From JAGOBP01 sp964550855 (GTDB taxonomy: Bacteria > Chloroflexota > Anaerolineae > Fen-1058), in assembly GCA_964550855.1 (NCBI GenBank), contig CAZKBQ010000005.1, forward strand, positions 51,147 through 115,146: DNA of 64,000 nt, given 5' to 3'. The first letter of the stretch is position 1, and each line of letters opens with the position of its first letter. This document shows positions 34,426 through 44,300 of this stretch, piece after piece. Under the pieces are notes generated by a model that saw only the letters and a list, made by a program, of their open reading frames with translations, made no database searches and had not been told where the DNA came from. The translations under genes and the position numbers were made by a program.

Positions 34426-34923
34426 ATGGCTAAGATCGACGCCCTCGTCAAGGATTTCCTCGCGCAGAAGAAGATCGCCGTTGTCGGCGTCTCCGACCAG
34501 CGCGACACCGGCTGCAATCTGGGTTACCGCAAGTTCAAAGCGGCCGGCTACACCGTCTTCGCCGTCAATCCGCGGATCACGACGTTTGAAGGCGAACCAT
34601 GCTACCCCGATCTCAAATCGATCCCCGAGCGGCCCGACGCCGTCTTCATCCTGGCCAATCCCAAAGTCACCGATCAGATCGTGCAGCAGTGCGTTGATCT
34701 GGGCGTCAAGCACGTGTGGATGCACTGCATGATGGGCACCAAACCCGGCGCGGCCAAAAGCATGACCAGCGTCTCGCCCGAAGCGGTGAAGCTGTGCCGC
34801 GACAACGGCATCGCCGTCATCCCCGGCAGCTGCCCCAATCAATTCCTGCAGCCCGACTTCGGCCACACGATGATGCGGGTGATGTTTCGCACGCTCGGCT
34901 TTATGCGCGTCGCGGAAAACTAA
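34426..34923 (+). CDS. CoA-binding domain protein (YccU-like)
   Basis: 165 aa. A standalone CoA-binding Rossmann domain of the succinyl-CoA-synthetase alpha type: KKIAVVGVSDQRDTGCNLGYR at the N-terminus, then FAVNPR, RPDAVFILANPK and VKHVWMHCMMG. Family members bind CoA; some were linked to persulfide or acyl-CoA chemistry. The C-terminal GSCPNQFLQPDFGHT stretch contains an extra cysteine near the end. It is 14 nt upstream of a flavodoxin gene on the same strand, likely one transcript. Confidence 0.85.
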   Translation: MAKIDALVKDFLAQKKIAVVGVSDQRDTGCNLGYRKFKAAGYTVFAVNPRITTFEGEPCYPDLKSIPERPDAVFILANPKVTDQIVQQCVDLGVKHVWMHCMMGTKPGAAKSMTSVSPEAVKLCRDNGIAVIPGSCPNQFLQPDFGHTMMRVMFRTLGFMRVAEN

Positions 34924-34937
34924 GGCAGGCGCGCGGC

Positions 34938-35540
34938 ATGAAGAAAGTACTCGTCGCCTACGCCACCATGGCGGGGTCCACTGCCGACGTGGCGAAAACC
35001 GTCGGCGAAGTAATCGGTCAAAGCGGCGCGCAGGTCGATGTGCTGCCATTGAGTGAAGTCACAAACGTGGCAGGCTACGACGGCGTGGTCGTCGGCGCGC
35101 CGATGATCATGGGCTGGCATCGCGCCGCGTCGGGCTTCCTCAAGCGGCATCGCACCGACTTTCAGCGCATCCCGCTGGCCGTGTTCGTCACCGCGATGAG
35201 CCTGACCCAGACCGGCGAAACGAATGTGGACGGCGTGCCGATCACCGTGGACGAGCGGCTGCCCAAACCGCCCGAAGTAGCCGGACGGTTGACATTCAAA
35301 GAACGCTACGCCCGATTGTCCAACTACCTCCGACCGATCCTCAAGGCCCTCCGGCCCGTCACGCCGGCCAGCGTCGGCGTCTTCGGCGGGCGAATGGAAT
35401 ACGGTCGGCTCAAATGGTGGGCGGTGCTGTTCGCCATGGTCGTCATCCAGGCTCCCGCCGGCGATCGACGCAACTGGCAGGCCATCAAAGCCTGGGCGGC
35501 GACGCTGCCCGCCGCGCTCAAGATAACGGGCAGCGACTGA
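34938..35540 (+). CDS. Flavodoxin-domain protein
   Basis: 200 aa from the ATG at 34938. The FMN phosphate loop is YATMAGSTADVAKTVGEVI, followed by DGVVVGAPMIMGWHRAASGFLKRH. It resembles flavodoxin-like and HemG-type protoporphyrinogen dehydrogenase proteins of about 180-200 aa. The central ETNVDGVPITVDERLPKPPEV insert is not typical of HemG, so a HemG role is not claimed. Cotranscribed with the CoA-binding gene and closed by a hairpin terminator. Confidence 0.8.
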   Translation: MKKVLVAYATMAGSTADVAKTVGEVIGQSGAQVDVLPLSEVTNVAGYDGVVVGAPMIMGWHRAASGFLKRHRTDFQRIPLAVFVTAMSLTQTGETNVDGVPITVDERLPKPPEVAGRLTFKERYARLSNYLRPILKALRPVTPASVGVFGGRMEYGRLKWWAVLFAMVVIQAPAGDRRNWQAIKAWAATLPAALKITGSD

Positions 35541-35564
35541 TCCGCCCTCCGCGTCAAGACGAAG

Positions 35565-35602
35565 ACATCCGGCCCTGAGACAACTCGGGGCCGGATGTTT
35601 TT
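35565..35602 (+). terminator. Rho-independent terminator, diverged third member of the hairpin family
   Basis: ACATCCGGCCC / GGGCCGGATGT stem, inner CTGAG-ACAA-CTCGG, then TTTTT. Same architecture and loop context as the hairpins at 33406 and 34084. Confidence 0.85.
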
Positions 35603-35645
35603 GTCGTCGAACGAAAGACTCAAGCAGCTATCGCTTCGAACTCGC

Positions 35646-38003
35646 TCACTGATCCGGGCCGTCACTCATCGACGACCACATCTGACCGTCATAGTGCAAA
35701 AGCGTGTTGTTGGCGCCCACCGCGAAAACGTCACGGCCGCTATTGGCCCACACCGCGTTCAGGCTGAAATCGACGCCGCCCGGCATGAGCGACCAGCCGC
35801 TGCCGTCGTAATGCACGATAACGCCCTCAATGCCCACCGCGAAGATGTCGTCGGCGGAGACCGCCCACATGTCACGCAGGCTGGGCCCCTGAAAATTGCC
35901 CGCGGGCGACCAGACGCCGCCGTCATAACGCAAGATTGTATTGTTATCCCCGCCCAGGAAGACATTGCCATCCGTCGTCCCGGCGATGCTCCAGAGCGTG
36001 ATGGATGTGCCGCTTTCCATTGACGACCAGGCCTGCCCATCGTAGTGCAAGACAGTGCCATTTATCCCGGTGGCGTACACATCGTCGTCCGAGCGGCCCC
36101 AGACGTCGATCAGGTGAACCCAGCCGCGCCAGGGCATGACTGACCACGCTCGCCCGTCGAAGTGCAGGATCGTGCTGCCCACCCCGACGGCGTACACGTC
36201 AATGGGCGAACTGCCCCAGATACCGATCAGGTCTAACAATGTGCCGCTATCCATGGACTCCCAGCGGCGGCCGTCGTAATGCAGGATCGCGCCGGCCTCG
36301 CCCACAGCAAAGACATCCACGCCGGAGCTGCCCCAGATTCCGCTCAGCCAGCCAGTGCGCGGGATTTCCATGGACGACCAGGTTCTTCCATCATAGTGCA
36401 TCACCTGGCCCGGCCCTTCGGCAGCGTCAATGTAGTACACCGGCTCACCCTCGTAGCCTGCGGCGAAGACATCGCGATTCGAACTACCCCAGACGGCGTT
36501 CCACTGCAGTTTTTCGGGCGCTACTTGTCTCCTGGCACCGGCGGCGGCCTCATCCACCTGGGTCATGGCAGTCTCCAGATCGAGGTCGCCGGCCACGTAG
36601 GCGCTGATGGATTGCAGGAACAGAGCGGCAATTTCAGGTTCCAGCTTTATCCAATAGCCGTCCGAGTGAGATAGAGTGCCGGCCGCCTGCGCCTCGACAA
36701 TCGCTCTGGCTAGGGCGCGTTCGCGCGGCTCGTCCGACCAGTCTGGGTCCGCGTTCTTGTGAGGCGAGAATCCAAAGCGGATGTCAGATTTGATCCAGTT
36801 TTCGAGCGTTTTGCCGGTGATCACATACTCCATAAGCGCGCGCGCATCGGGCCGATCGTGGAGCAAGGCGGTAATATGCGCCTCCACTTGCACGGGCGCG
36901 CCGTAAGCGGGATCGATCGGTGGCAGTATGAAGAAGTCATAGTCCACACCAAACTTCCGGCCCATGAAGGGCGTGATGCTGCTTTTTCCGTTCCACTCTG
37001 TTGACCAGCTGGGCGCGTACGCCATCCAGCAGGTAGGCGGGTCATCGAACAGGGGCTGGTCGATGTCCCACTGGTAGGTTGTGTTCAGTGCCTGCCTGTC
37101 CACCTGCGCATAGCCGGGCCGAAGCCAGATATCGGACATCAGCTGGATGGCTCGCTGTACTGACGGCGCGGTGGACTTTATCTCGCCCAGCATCCAGGCG
37201 TCAAAGTCATCCGGCGCGGTCCGCAACATTAGATCGCTGATCCAACTTTGAGCAGGCAGGCCGACCGAGCCGCCACCGACAAAACCATTCTGGAGACACC
37301 ACGGCGTGCCGCCATCTTTGACGATCTGATCCGACAGATCAATCAATTCCTGCCAGGTCGTTGGCACCTTGTAGCCGGCCCGCTCGAATGCGGCTTTGGG
37401 GTACCAGATGGTGTTACGCACCCAGACCGGGCCCCAAACTCCCGCCACAATCGGGCCGTCCGGTCCCTGCATGGTTGCCCAATCCACCCACTGTCGATCG
37501 TATTGTTCCAGCAGCCTGCTCATAGGCATCACCGTCGTGATGTCGACGATTTTGCCGTCCCTGGCGAAGTACCACATCTCCCTGGAGGAAGGAAATTCGA
37601 CCAGGTCGGGTCCGGTACCGGCCTCAATGGTTCTGACAAACTCGGCGCTTTCAGGTTCGACGGGTATAAACCACACGTCGATGCCGGTTTCATTCTCGAA
37701 GTCCAGAAATGAGCGTTGGAAGGCTGTCGCCCATCTCTCCCCATAAATGGCGCCTATCGTCACGATCTTTCCCCGGTATTGGCCGGCTCGCGCCGCTTCC
37801 AGCGCAGTCGGCGTGGGGATAGGGTTGGGGTTGGGCACTGACTCGGAGTGGTCGCGATAGCCAAACATCAAGGCAAGACCGCCAACCAGAGCAATCAGCA
37901 GCCCCGCCGTCAGGCCCCGGCGCAGGCGCCGCTCTCTAGTGACGACCACAATCCGTTCCCCGCCGCCGGCGTCGTCGGTGCGCCACTCAATGTCGGGACT
38001 CAT
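35646..38003 (-). CDS. Membrane-anchored solute-binding protein fused to a seven-repeat beta-propeller
   Basis: 785 aa; a strong AAGGAGGGCGG site precedes the ATG. Residues about 27-47 are a membrane helix. About 75-490 form a sugar-type extracellular solute-binding fold (GIDVWFIPVEPESAEFVRTI, GPDLVEFPSSREMWYFA, VPTTWQELIDLSDQIVKDGG). From about 500 to the end there are seven repeats of the form HYDGxxWSSM .. GIWGSSxxDVFAVG, predicting a seven-bladed propeller. No ABC permease or ATPase is nearby. A ligand-sensing surface protein is more likely than a transporter subunit (inference). Confidence 0.85.
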   Translation of the reverse strand: MSPDIEWRTDDAGGGERIVVVTRERRLRRGLTAGLLIALVGGLALMFGYRDHSESVPNPNPIPTPTALEAARAGQYRGKIVTIGAIYGERWATAFQRSFLDFENETGIDVWFIPVEPESAEFVRTIEAGTGPDLVEFPSSREMWYFARDGKIVDITTVMPMSRLLEQYDRQWVDWATMQGPDGPIVAGVWGPVWVRNTIWYPKAAFERAGYKVPTTWQELIDLSDQIVKDGGTPWCLQNGFVGGGSVGLPAQSWISDLMLRTAPDDFDAWMLGEIKSTAPSVQRAIQLMSDIWLRPGYAQVDRQALNTTYQWDIDQPLFDDPPTCWMAYAPSWSTEWNGKSSITPFMGRKFGVDYDFFILPPIDPAYGAPVQVEAHITALLHDRPDARALMEYVITGKTLENWIKSDIRFGFSPHKNADPDWSDEPRERALARAIVEAQAAGTLSHSDGYWIKLEPEIAALFLQSISAYVAGDLDLETAMTQVDEAAAGARRQVAPEKLQWNAVWGSSNRDVFAAGYEGEPVYYIDAAEGPGQVMHYDGRTWSSMEIPRTGWLSGIWGSSGVDVFAVGEAGAILHYDGRRWESMDSGTLLDLIGIWGSSPIDVYAVGVGSTILHFDGRAWSVMPWRGWVHLIDVWGRSDDDVYATGINGTVLHYDGQAWSSMESGTSITLWSIAGTTDGNVFLGGDNNTILRYDGGVWSPAGNFQGPSLRDMWAVSADDIFAVGIEGVIVHYDGSGWSLMPGGVDFSLNAVWANSGRDVFAVGANNTLLHYDGQMWSSMSDGPDQ

Positions 38004-38318
38004 GTCCGCCCTCCTTGCCGATGACGCTTAAACGTGGCGACCTGAATGTCATCAACAACCGACGCCCAACGGTCAGCCGTCGGGCGTCGGTGTCACATCG
38101 AGTATGGGGCACACTGCGCCGCGGCTCAGCTTCGAGCCACGGAACTACTCGTATTTATCTCCAGTATACACCCGGCGTCAACTTTCCTGTTGGCGCTGCG
38201 CTTGGCGGCATCAAACACAACGCGAGCCCGATCAACTTGCGCTATGCTGCCTCTGCCAAAACCGAATTCGGTGCCTGCTCAGGTATAATTGCCCCACCTT
38301 CTCCCGGAGCCGACTGCC
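38004..38318. other. 315-bp divergent intergenic region with a leader hairpin
   Basis: Between the minus-strand solute-binding gene and the plus-strand YedF-like gene. A hairpin CCGACGCCC (38059-38067) / GGGCGTCGG (38082-38090), extended inward by CGG/CCG around TCAG, lies in the minus-strand leader. TATAAT at 38284-38289 is a good -10 for the plus gene, and TATACT (38168-38163, minus) is a possible -10 for the other; matching -35 boxes are poor. Confidence 0.45.
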
Positions 38319-38660
38319 ATGAACGATCGCACCATCTTCGTCTTCACCCGCAACGGCCTGGGGCACGCGCCCGAAGACCTGCAGCGGAACCTCGCCGCCA
38401 AATTCCTGCAGTTGAATCTCGACGCGGACACCCTGCCCGCCAAGATCGTCTTCTACACCGACGGCGTCAAACTCGCGTGTGACGGCTCGCCCGTCATCGA
38501 CGCGCTGCGCGTCATGCAAGAGCGCGGCGTCGAGTTGATCCTGTGCAGCACCTGCCTCGACTACTTCGGCCTGCGTGACAAAGTCCGGGTCGGCATCGTC
38601 GGCGGCATGCCCGACATCATCGAAGCGCTGGCGCAGGCCGAAAAGGTCATCAATCTGTAA
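38319..38660 (+). CDS. DsrE/YedF-like small sulfur-carrier-type protein
   Basis: 113 aa from the ATG at 38319. The sequence matches the DsrE-like fold seen at the C-terminus of YedF-type sulfurtransferase-like proteins: IFVFTRNGLGHAPEDLQRNL, KIVFYTDGVKLACDGSPVIDAL and the conserved cysteines in VELILCSTCLDYFGL. The N-terminal TusA-like part of full-length YedF is missing. Persulfide handling is inferred from family only. Monocistronic. Confidence 0.75.
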   Translation: MNDRTIFVFTRNGLGHAPEDLQRNLAAKFLQLNLDADTLPAKIVFYTDGVKLACDGSPVIDALRVMQERGVELILCSTCLDYFGLRDKVRVGIVGGMPDIIEALAQAEKVINL

Positions 38661-38692
38661 AGCCCGCCCCCCACGCGGCGACGTGGATCAAA

Positions 38693-38722
38693 ACAGGCCG
38701 ACCTCGTCCGAGATCGGCCTGT
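38693..38722. terminator. Hairpin terminator between convergent genes
   Basis: ACAGGCCGA / TCGGCCTGT stem with imperfect inner pairing. On the minus strand it is followed by TTTTG, so it mainly serves the lipoprotein gene at 38742. Confidence 0.7.
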
Positions 38723-38741
38723 CGGCTCTATACATCAACCC

Positions 38742-39158
38742 TTATTCCACCAATCGCGCCACATCGCCGTTCATATTCGTGTGATACTCGTACTGCTTGC
38801 CGCCCGCCTCAAGGATGACTTTGTAACCCGGCGTGACCACCATCGCGCACATCACGCCCGGCGTGTGGATGCCCATGCACGCATCCGGCCAGTCGATCTG
38901 CTCGGCGCTGACCAATCCGATTGTGTCCGGATCAACGCCCAGCCGCTGTGTCAGATCGCCGCGCGCGCGCAGCGCTGCCTCCGGCGCACTGGCCCACACT
39001 TCGGCGTTGGGCCGCGTCATCAGGCCACCGCCCGGCACCGGCGAAGTCAACGGTGAAGTCCCCGGCGTCACTCCCGGCGTGACCGGCACGGCAGCCGGCG
39101 CGCAGGCCGCCGCCAGCGCGGCCAGCACCACTATCAGCCCGATAATCTTGATTTTCAT
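38742..39158 (-). CDS. Small lipoprotein of unknown function
   Basis: 138 aa from the ATG at 39158, which has GGGAGG upstream. The signal peptide ends at lipobox LAAAC, followed by a Pro/Thr/Gly linker. The domain (about 60-138) has ALRARGDLTQRLGVDPDTIG, IDWPDACMGI, GVMC and YEYHTNMNGDVARL; a WPDxCxG plus YxYHT pattern recurs in many small bacterial secreted proteins of unknown role, and the two cysteines probably form a disulfide. Confidence 0.75.
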   Translation of the reverse strand: MKIKIIGLIVVLAALAAACAPAAVPVTPGVTPGTSPLTSPVPGGGLMTRPNAEVWASAPEAALRARGDLTQRLGVDPDTIGLVSAEQIDWPDACMGIHTPGVMCAMVVTPGYKVILEAGGKQYEYHTNMNGDVARLVE

Positions 39159-39274
39159 GATCGTCCTCCCTGTCACTAATCTCCATCCGATCCGTCATCG
39201 ATCAGACGCCGGCTTTGCGTCGAAATGTTCCCGCGGCGGATGAGAGTTGGATGAGTGTCGGCCAACCCGATCGA

Positions 39275-39508
39275 TCAACCCGGCCCGCCGCGTCTGCGCC
39301 GCTTTTCGCCCAGGCTGGCCGACCAGCCCAGAAAAGCGCCGATGACGGCGCCCGCGATCAACTCCAGCGCGTTGACCGGCTGTCGGCCGAACGACGCAAA
39401 CATCAACGCGATCGCCACGCCCGAGGCGGCGCCCAGCAGAATGATCGCCAATCGCTTTCTGCCGGTCAACCGCCCGTAAACCTCACCCGTCGGCTGTTGT
39501 TCGTTCAT
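39275..39508 (-). CDS. Small two-helix membrane protein
   Basis: 77 aa; GAGGGG Shine-Dalgarno before the ATG. Two hydrophobic segments (LAIILLGAASGVAIALMFA and ALELIAGAVIGAFLGW) flank a short loop and a basic C-terminal tail KRRRRGGPG. No family recognised. Strand and spacing suggest independence from the lipoprotein gene. Confidence 0.6.
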   Translation of the reverse strand: MNEQQPTGEVYGRLTGRKRLAIILLGAASGVAIALMFASFGRQPVNALELIAGAVIGAFLGWSASLGEKRRRRGGPG

Positions 39509-39605
39509 CGCCCCTCACCCATCACTCAGCGCTTGACCCTCTTCACATTTTGCCCAAGTATACCAGCTCAACCCCCTCGATCTGACCATAATACCTCTGT
39601 CTCAC

Positions 39606-39634
39606 TTCACTTTTCATACGTCACGTGCTATACT
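39606..39634 (+). promoter_or_regulatory. Promoter of the MutL-like membrane operon
   Basis: TTCACT (39606-39611), 17 nt, TATACT (39629-39634), 49 nt before the first ATG. It is the only good promoter before the run of overlapping genes to 48193. Confidence 0.5.
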
Positions 39635-39683
39635 AAACGCCGCTGAGCAGCTCGCGTGTGCAGATAGGTCACTTGTTGAGCGC

Positions 39684-39944
39684 ATGACCTCTCAATCAGC
39701 CGTAGACGACGATCGGATCTGGGTGGAGCGCATCAGGCAGTGGGGACTGGGCGATGTCGCGCCGGTGCTGCTGGATGTGCTGCGCCCGCTCGGCTTCGTC
39801 GGCAGCCAGCTGCTCATTCTGGCGAAGCCCGTACTGACCACCTTCGTGGATGCCGCGCGCCTCGATCAAGTTTCGGCGCTGCTCGAGGACCCGGCTCGTT
39901 TGGAGCGCCTGCGTCAAGCGCTGGCGCGCGAGGCAGACCTATGA
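39684..39944 (+). CDS. Small soluble protein opening the MutL-like operon
   Basis: 86 aa, no family recognised. It is amphipathic-helical (IWVERIRQWGLGDVAPVLLDVLRPL .. LEDPARLERLRQAL), with a hydrophobic centre GFVGSQLLILAKPVL but no clear transmembrane segment. Its TGA overlaps the next ATG (ATGA), so the two are translationally coupled. A peripheral or regulatory subunit of the membrane complex is a guess. Confidence 0.65.
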   Translation: MTSQSAVDDDRIWVERIRQWGLGDVAPVLLDVLRPLGFVGSQLLILAKPVLTTFVDAARLDQVSALLEDPARLERLRQALAREADL

Positions 39945-40696
39945 TTGGGTTGGCAGGCTTCATCGGCCTGGTGGTGCTGGCCGTCTATGGCGTGACGCAA
40001 TTCGTCCTGCTGGGCAGCATCAGTGCGGGCCGCCGTCCGCGCTTCAGGCCCATTCCCCTGTTCACCGCGCTGCGCGGCATGCTGGGCCGTTCCATCGAAT
40101 CCGGCCGCGAGCTGCACGTCTCCATCGGCACCGGCAGCATCAGCGGCGAAGACATGGCCGTCACGCTGGCCGGCCTGCAGATCGTGGAGTATCTGGCCGA
40201 CGAAGCCGCCGCCAGCGGGGTATCGCCCGTCATCACCACCGCCGACGCCGCCGCCCTGATCCTGGCCGAAGATACGCTGCGCCGCCCGCACATTCGGCAG
40301 GCCAGCCTGGAAACCTATCAGCCGCTGTCTGCGCGGCTGCCCGCGCTGGAGCCGCTGCCTTATGCCGCCGCCACCATGGATTATCTGGCGCACGGCCGCG
40401 TGCTGGCCAACGTCATGTCCGGCGTCTTCGGACCGGAAGCGGGCCTGATGGCGCGCGCGGCCGAGAAAGACGCCCTGCCGCAGTTCGGCGGCGCCGCCGA
40501 TCCGCGCGCGCTGGCCGTGTTGCTGCCCACCACCGACAATCTGCTGGTGGGCGAAGAAATGTTTGCGGCCAAGGCTTATTTGCAGGCGCGGCCGCCGCAT
40601 CTGGCCAGCCTGCGCGCTCAGGACATGGCGCGAGTGGTCATGGTGCTGGGCATCATCGGGCTGTTCATCATCGGTCTGCTGACATCGGCAGGTTAA
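39941..40696 (+). CDS. Membrane protein with N- and C-terminal helices and soluble middle
   Basis: 251 aa from the ATG at 39941 (ATGA overlap). Helices lie at about 4-24 (LAGFIGLVVLAVYGVTQFVLLG) and 230-248 (VVMVLGIIGLFIIGLLTSAG), with a conserved-looking soluble domain between: SIGTGSISGEDMAVTLAGLQI .. LPTTDNLLVGEEMFAAKAYL. I recognise this type only as an uncharacterised Chloroflexota membrane protein. One nucleotide separates it from the next gene. Confidence 0.75.
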   Translation: MIGLAGFIGLVVLAVYGVTQFVLLGSISAGRRPRFRPIPLFTALRGMLGRSIESGRELHVSIGTGSISGEDMAVTLAGLQIVEYLADEAAASGVSPVITTADAAALILAEDTLRRPHIRQASLETYQPLSARLPALEPLPYAAATMDYLAHGRVLANVMSGVFGPEAGLMARAAEKDALPQFGGAADPRALAVLLPTTDNLLVGEEMFAAKAYLQARPPHLASLRAQDMARVVMVLGIIGLFIIGLLTSAG

Positions 40697-40697
40697 C

Positions 40698-41324
40698 GTG
40701 AGACGCATCTTCACCAGCGTAGCGCCCACCGTCGTCACCGGTATTGCCGGTGCCTTTGTGCTGGTCAGTTTTCTTTCGCCCAGCCTCGTCGTGCTGCGCG
40801 CGCCGCTGGTCGGCGTGGCCGTCATCATCGCGGGCGTGGCCGTCATCATGGGGTTCGCGCACCTGCTGTACGTGCACGTTCGCCGGCTGCGGCACGGCCC
40901 AGGCGCAGGCTACAGCCTGGTCCTCATCATCAGCGCCGTCGTCGCCTCGATCATCCTGTTGATCGATCGCTTCACCACCCAGCAATTGTTCACGCATTTC
41001 ATTTTCCAGAGCGTCATCGTGTCCATGCAGACCGCGCTCGGCGCGCTGCTGGCTGTCTTTCTGGCCCTGGCCGCCCTGCGGATGGCGCAGCGCCGGCGCA
41101 GCGCCGTTGCCGTCTGGTTTTTGGCAGCCGCCTTTGTGGCGTTGATCACGCAGGTGCCCGCCGTGTCGGGCGGCCCGCTGGGTGACGCGCTGGCCCTGCT
41201 GCGGCAGGTCTTCGACGCCATCACCACCGCCGGCATGCGCGGTCTGCTGCTGGGTGTGGCGCTTGGCACGGTGGCGACTGCTTTCCGGGTACTGTTCTTT
41301 ATCGATCGGCCTCAAAGTGAATGA
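40698..41324 (+). CDS. Multi-pass membrane protein of unknown function
   Basis: 208 aa from a GTG one nucleotide after the previous stop. About six hydrophobic segments; one cluster of Arg/His (HVRRLRHGPG) marks a cytoplasmic loop. No family recognised. Tight coupling makes it a likely partner of the upstream membrane protein. Confidence 0.72.
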   Translation: MRRIFTSVAPTVVTGIAGAFVLVSFLSPSLVVLRAPLVGVAVIIAGVAVIMGFAHLLYVHVRRLRHGPGAGYSLVLIISAVVASIILLIDRFTTQQLFTHFIFQSVIVSMQTALGALLAVFLALAALRMAQRRRSAVAVWFLAAAFVALITQVPAVSGGPLGDALALLRQVFDAITTAGMRGLLLGVALGTVATAFRVLFFIDRPQSE

Positions 41325-41370
41325 GCGCCGCCCGATCGGCCAGCTAAGCCCATCGGGTTTGTGACAAGCC

Positions 41371-44300
41371 ATGATCTATTGTCCCAGCTGCGGCATTGCC
41401 AATCGCGAAGGCTCACGCTTCTGCAACGAATGCGGCGCCAAACTGCCATCAGGCACCAGCATTCGCTGTCCGCAGTGCGGCACGCCCAACGCGCCCAATG
41501 CTGTCTTCTGCGAGAAGTGCGGCACGCGCCTGATCGCGCCGCTGGTGTCCGACGAACCGGATGAGCCGGAGCCGGTACCCGTCAAAAAAGGTCTATCATT
41601 GCCCAGCAAGCTGTCCGTGCCCGCCGATGACGACGACATCCCCGACTGGCTGGCCCAGCTCTCAGGCGAGCCCGCGCCCGCCGACTCATCAGAGGCGGCC
41701 ACCTCGCCCGAACCCGGCGAGGCTGCGGCCGAGGACGCGCCGCCGGCCTGGCTCAACAACCTGATGGGCGCACAGTCCGCGCCCGAACAACCCCTTCACG
41801 CTGACGAACCGCCTGCCGAGAAGGCACCCGATTGGCTGGCCAGCCTGCGCAGCGCGCCCAGCGAGGATGTGCCAGAATGGCTGGATCAGCTTGGCGAACA
41901 TCAGGCCGGTGGCGAAGCGTCCGCCGACGCTGCCGACGACGATACACCGGAGTGGCTCAAGCAATTGAGCGAGGCGGCGGATATGCCGGCCGAATCACCG
42001 GGAACCGCTGCGCCCGCCGGGCTCAATTGGTCTGCGGCTCTGCAGGCACCGTCGCCCGAAGGTGACGAGCCGCTGGCGGAAGAAGTGCCCGATTGGCTCA
42101 GCAACCTGAGCGAAGCATCAGCCGCGGCGGAGGCCGAGCCGCCTGCCTCCATCGAATCGCCCGTGCCGGAAGCGCCGGTGCCCGATGCCGGTGAACTGCC
42201 CGATTGGCTGTTGGGCCTCAACCAGCCCGAGCCTGCCGCGCCACCAGCTGACGAGCCACCCGCTCAAACCGATTGGCTTGGCCAGCTGCGGGCAGCGGCA
42301 CCCGTTGCCGACGAAGAACCTTTAACCGAAGCAGAGCCGGCGGCTGAATCCCCGGCCGATTGGTTGTCGGCGCTCAGTGCGGATCAACCCGAAAGCGCGG
42401 ATGCTTTAGCCCCTCAGAAAGCGGCGCGGGAGCCGGTAGCGATTGAGCCGCCCAGCGGGGAAGGTGAAATCCCCGATTGGCTGAGCGCACTGGGTCTGGC
42501 GGCACCTGTTTCCAGGCGAGCCGAACCGAAGACGCCGCCTGAAATTCCATCTTGGGCGGCCCAGCAGCCGGAACCGCCTGCGGCGGAGCAGCCTGTTGCC
42601 GGCGAACCCAAACTTGACGAGCCGCGGCCTCAAACCGATTGGCTGGGGGCGCTGCGAGCGGCTGCGCCCATGGTCGATGAAGAACCGACCGAGGAGACCG
42701 CCCTGCCCTCAAGCGATTTGCCTGACTGGCTGGCGGGCAGTGCCGCCGAGCCGTCAATCGAATCGGCGGCCGAGCCGAACCCCCCTGAAGCTGAGATTCC
42801 AGACTGGTTGCGCGATCTGGGAGTGGCCTCCACGCCTGCGGCGGCACCGGCCGATGAGCAAGCCGGCGAAGTGCCAGATTGGCTGCGTGCGGCAGACACA
42901 GGCCCGGAAGTTGCGCAGGCAGAAGTCTCGGAATCGGTTGCTCCGCAGACAGAAGATGAAATTCCCGATTGGCTGCGCGGCGCCGAACCGGCGGCCTATG
43001 GTGAGTCATTGCCGCCCTCTGGCCCCGAACCGGCTGCGCCAGTTTCCGAGGAGAGCGAACCTGACTGGCTGAGCGTCATCCGCTCCGCCCAGGAACCTGC
43101 AGAATCTGAATATGTTGAGACACCGGCTGAAGGCGAATCGGCTGCCGAGGTGCCGGACTGGCTGAAAGAACCTGAGCCTCCAGCCGCATCAGTATCGCCG
43201 GAACCCGTGGCCGAGGAACCGGCAGCAGAAGGTGAGCTGCCTGATTGGTTGAAGACACTGGGCACGGTTGAAGCAGCGGCCGGTGGCGAACCGTCGGGCG
43301 GCGAAGAACCCATCGGGGCGGCTGAGCCTGCTCACGCGGCGCCAGCTGAAATCCCTGAGTGGTTGAGTACACTTCGGCCTGAAGAGGCTGCGCCACCGGT
43401 GCAAGCGCCGGCAGAGTCCACACACGAGGAATCTCGAGAGGAGTCGCCGGAGGCTTCTCAGACGCCTGAGCCCGTGGTGGCAGAATTACCGGAGTGGTTG
43501 ACATCCCTGCGCGAGCGCAAGCCGCCGGGTGTGCCACCATCGGCGGCCGAGCCAGTGCCCGGCCTGACACAAGCGGAGATTCCAACCTGGCTTGAGGCGC
43601 TGCGTCCCGCCGAGGGTAAGGCGGCTGAACCGGTGCTGCCGGAGGATTTGGGTGAGGTTGAACAAGAGGGTGTCTTTGCCGGTGTAGCACACGCCCTGCC
43701 GCCCGCGCCATTGATGGGCGAAATACAAGGCAAGCCGGATCGATTGCAAGTGGAGATCTCGGCCGAGGACATGACGCGTGCTGGCGTATTGCAACAGCTA
43801 CTGGCGCAGGGTGCATCCGGCCCTAGAGCGGCGCCCTCGCTACCGGTGCGCGCGTCGGCCCGGCGCGGCCTGCAATGGCTGATGGCGGTGCTGGTGCTTG
43901 TCGCCGTCAGCGTGCCATTCCTGCTGCAAAGCGGGCTGAGTATTCTGCCGAAGGTGCAAACGTTGCCGGCGTCACCGTTGTTGCAGACGGCGGTGTCCCG
44001 GGTGGCTGCCTTGCCTGACGGGGCGCGTGTGCTGGTGGTGTTCGATTATGATGCGTCACAAGCCGGCGAAATGAATCCGTTGGCCGACGCCATGCTGCGG
44101 CATCTGCTGGCACGCCATGCCGACATTACGGCCACCAGCCTCAACCCGATCGGCCCGGCGCTGGCCCAGTCGGCCTGGGAAGCGATCGAACCGGGGGCGC
44201 GGGCACAAAGTCAGTGGCGCAACCTGGGCTATGTCGCCGGGCAGTCAATCGGGGCGCAGGAAGTGTTGTTGAAGACTGGCCCGGTGGAACTGGTGGTTGA

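Noticed and set aside
38059..38090. Riboswitch in the leader of the solute-binding/propeller gene
   Set aside because: Only a single stable hairpin is visible; no match to a known aptamer core could be recognised.
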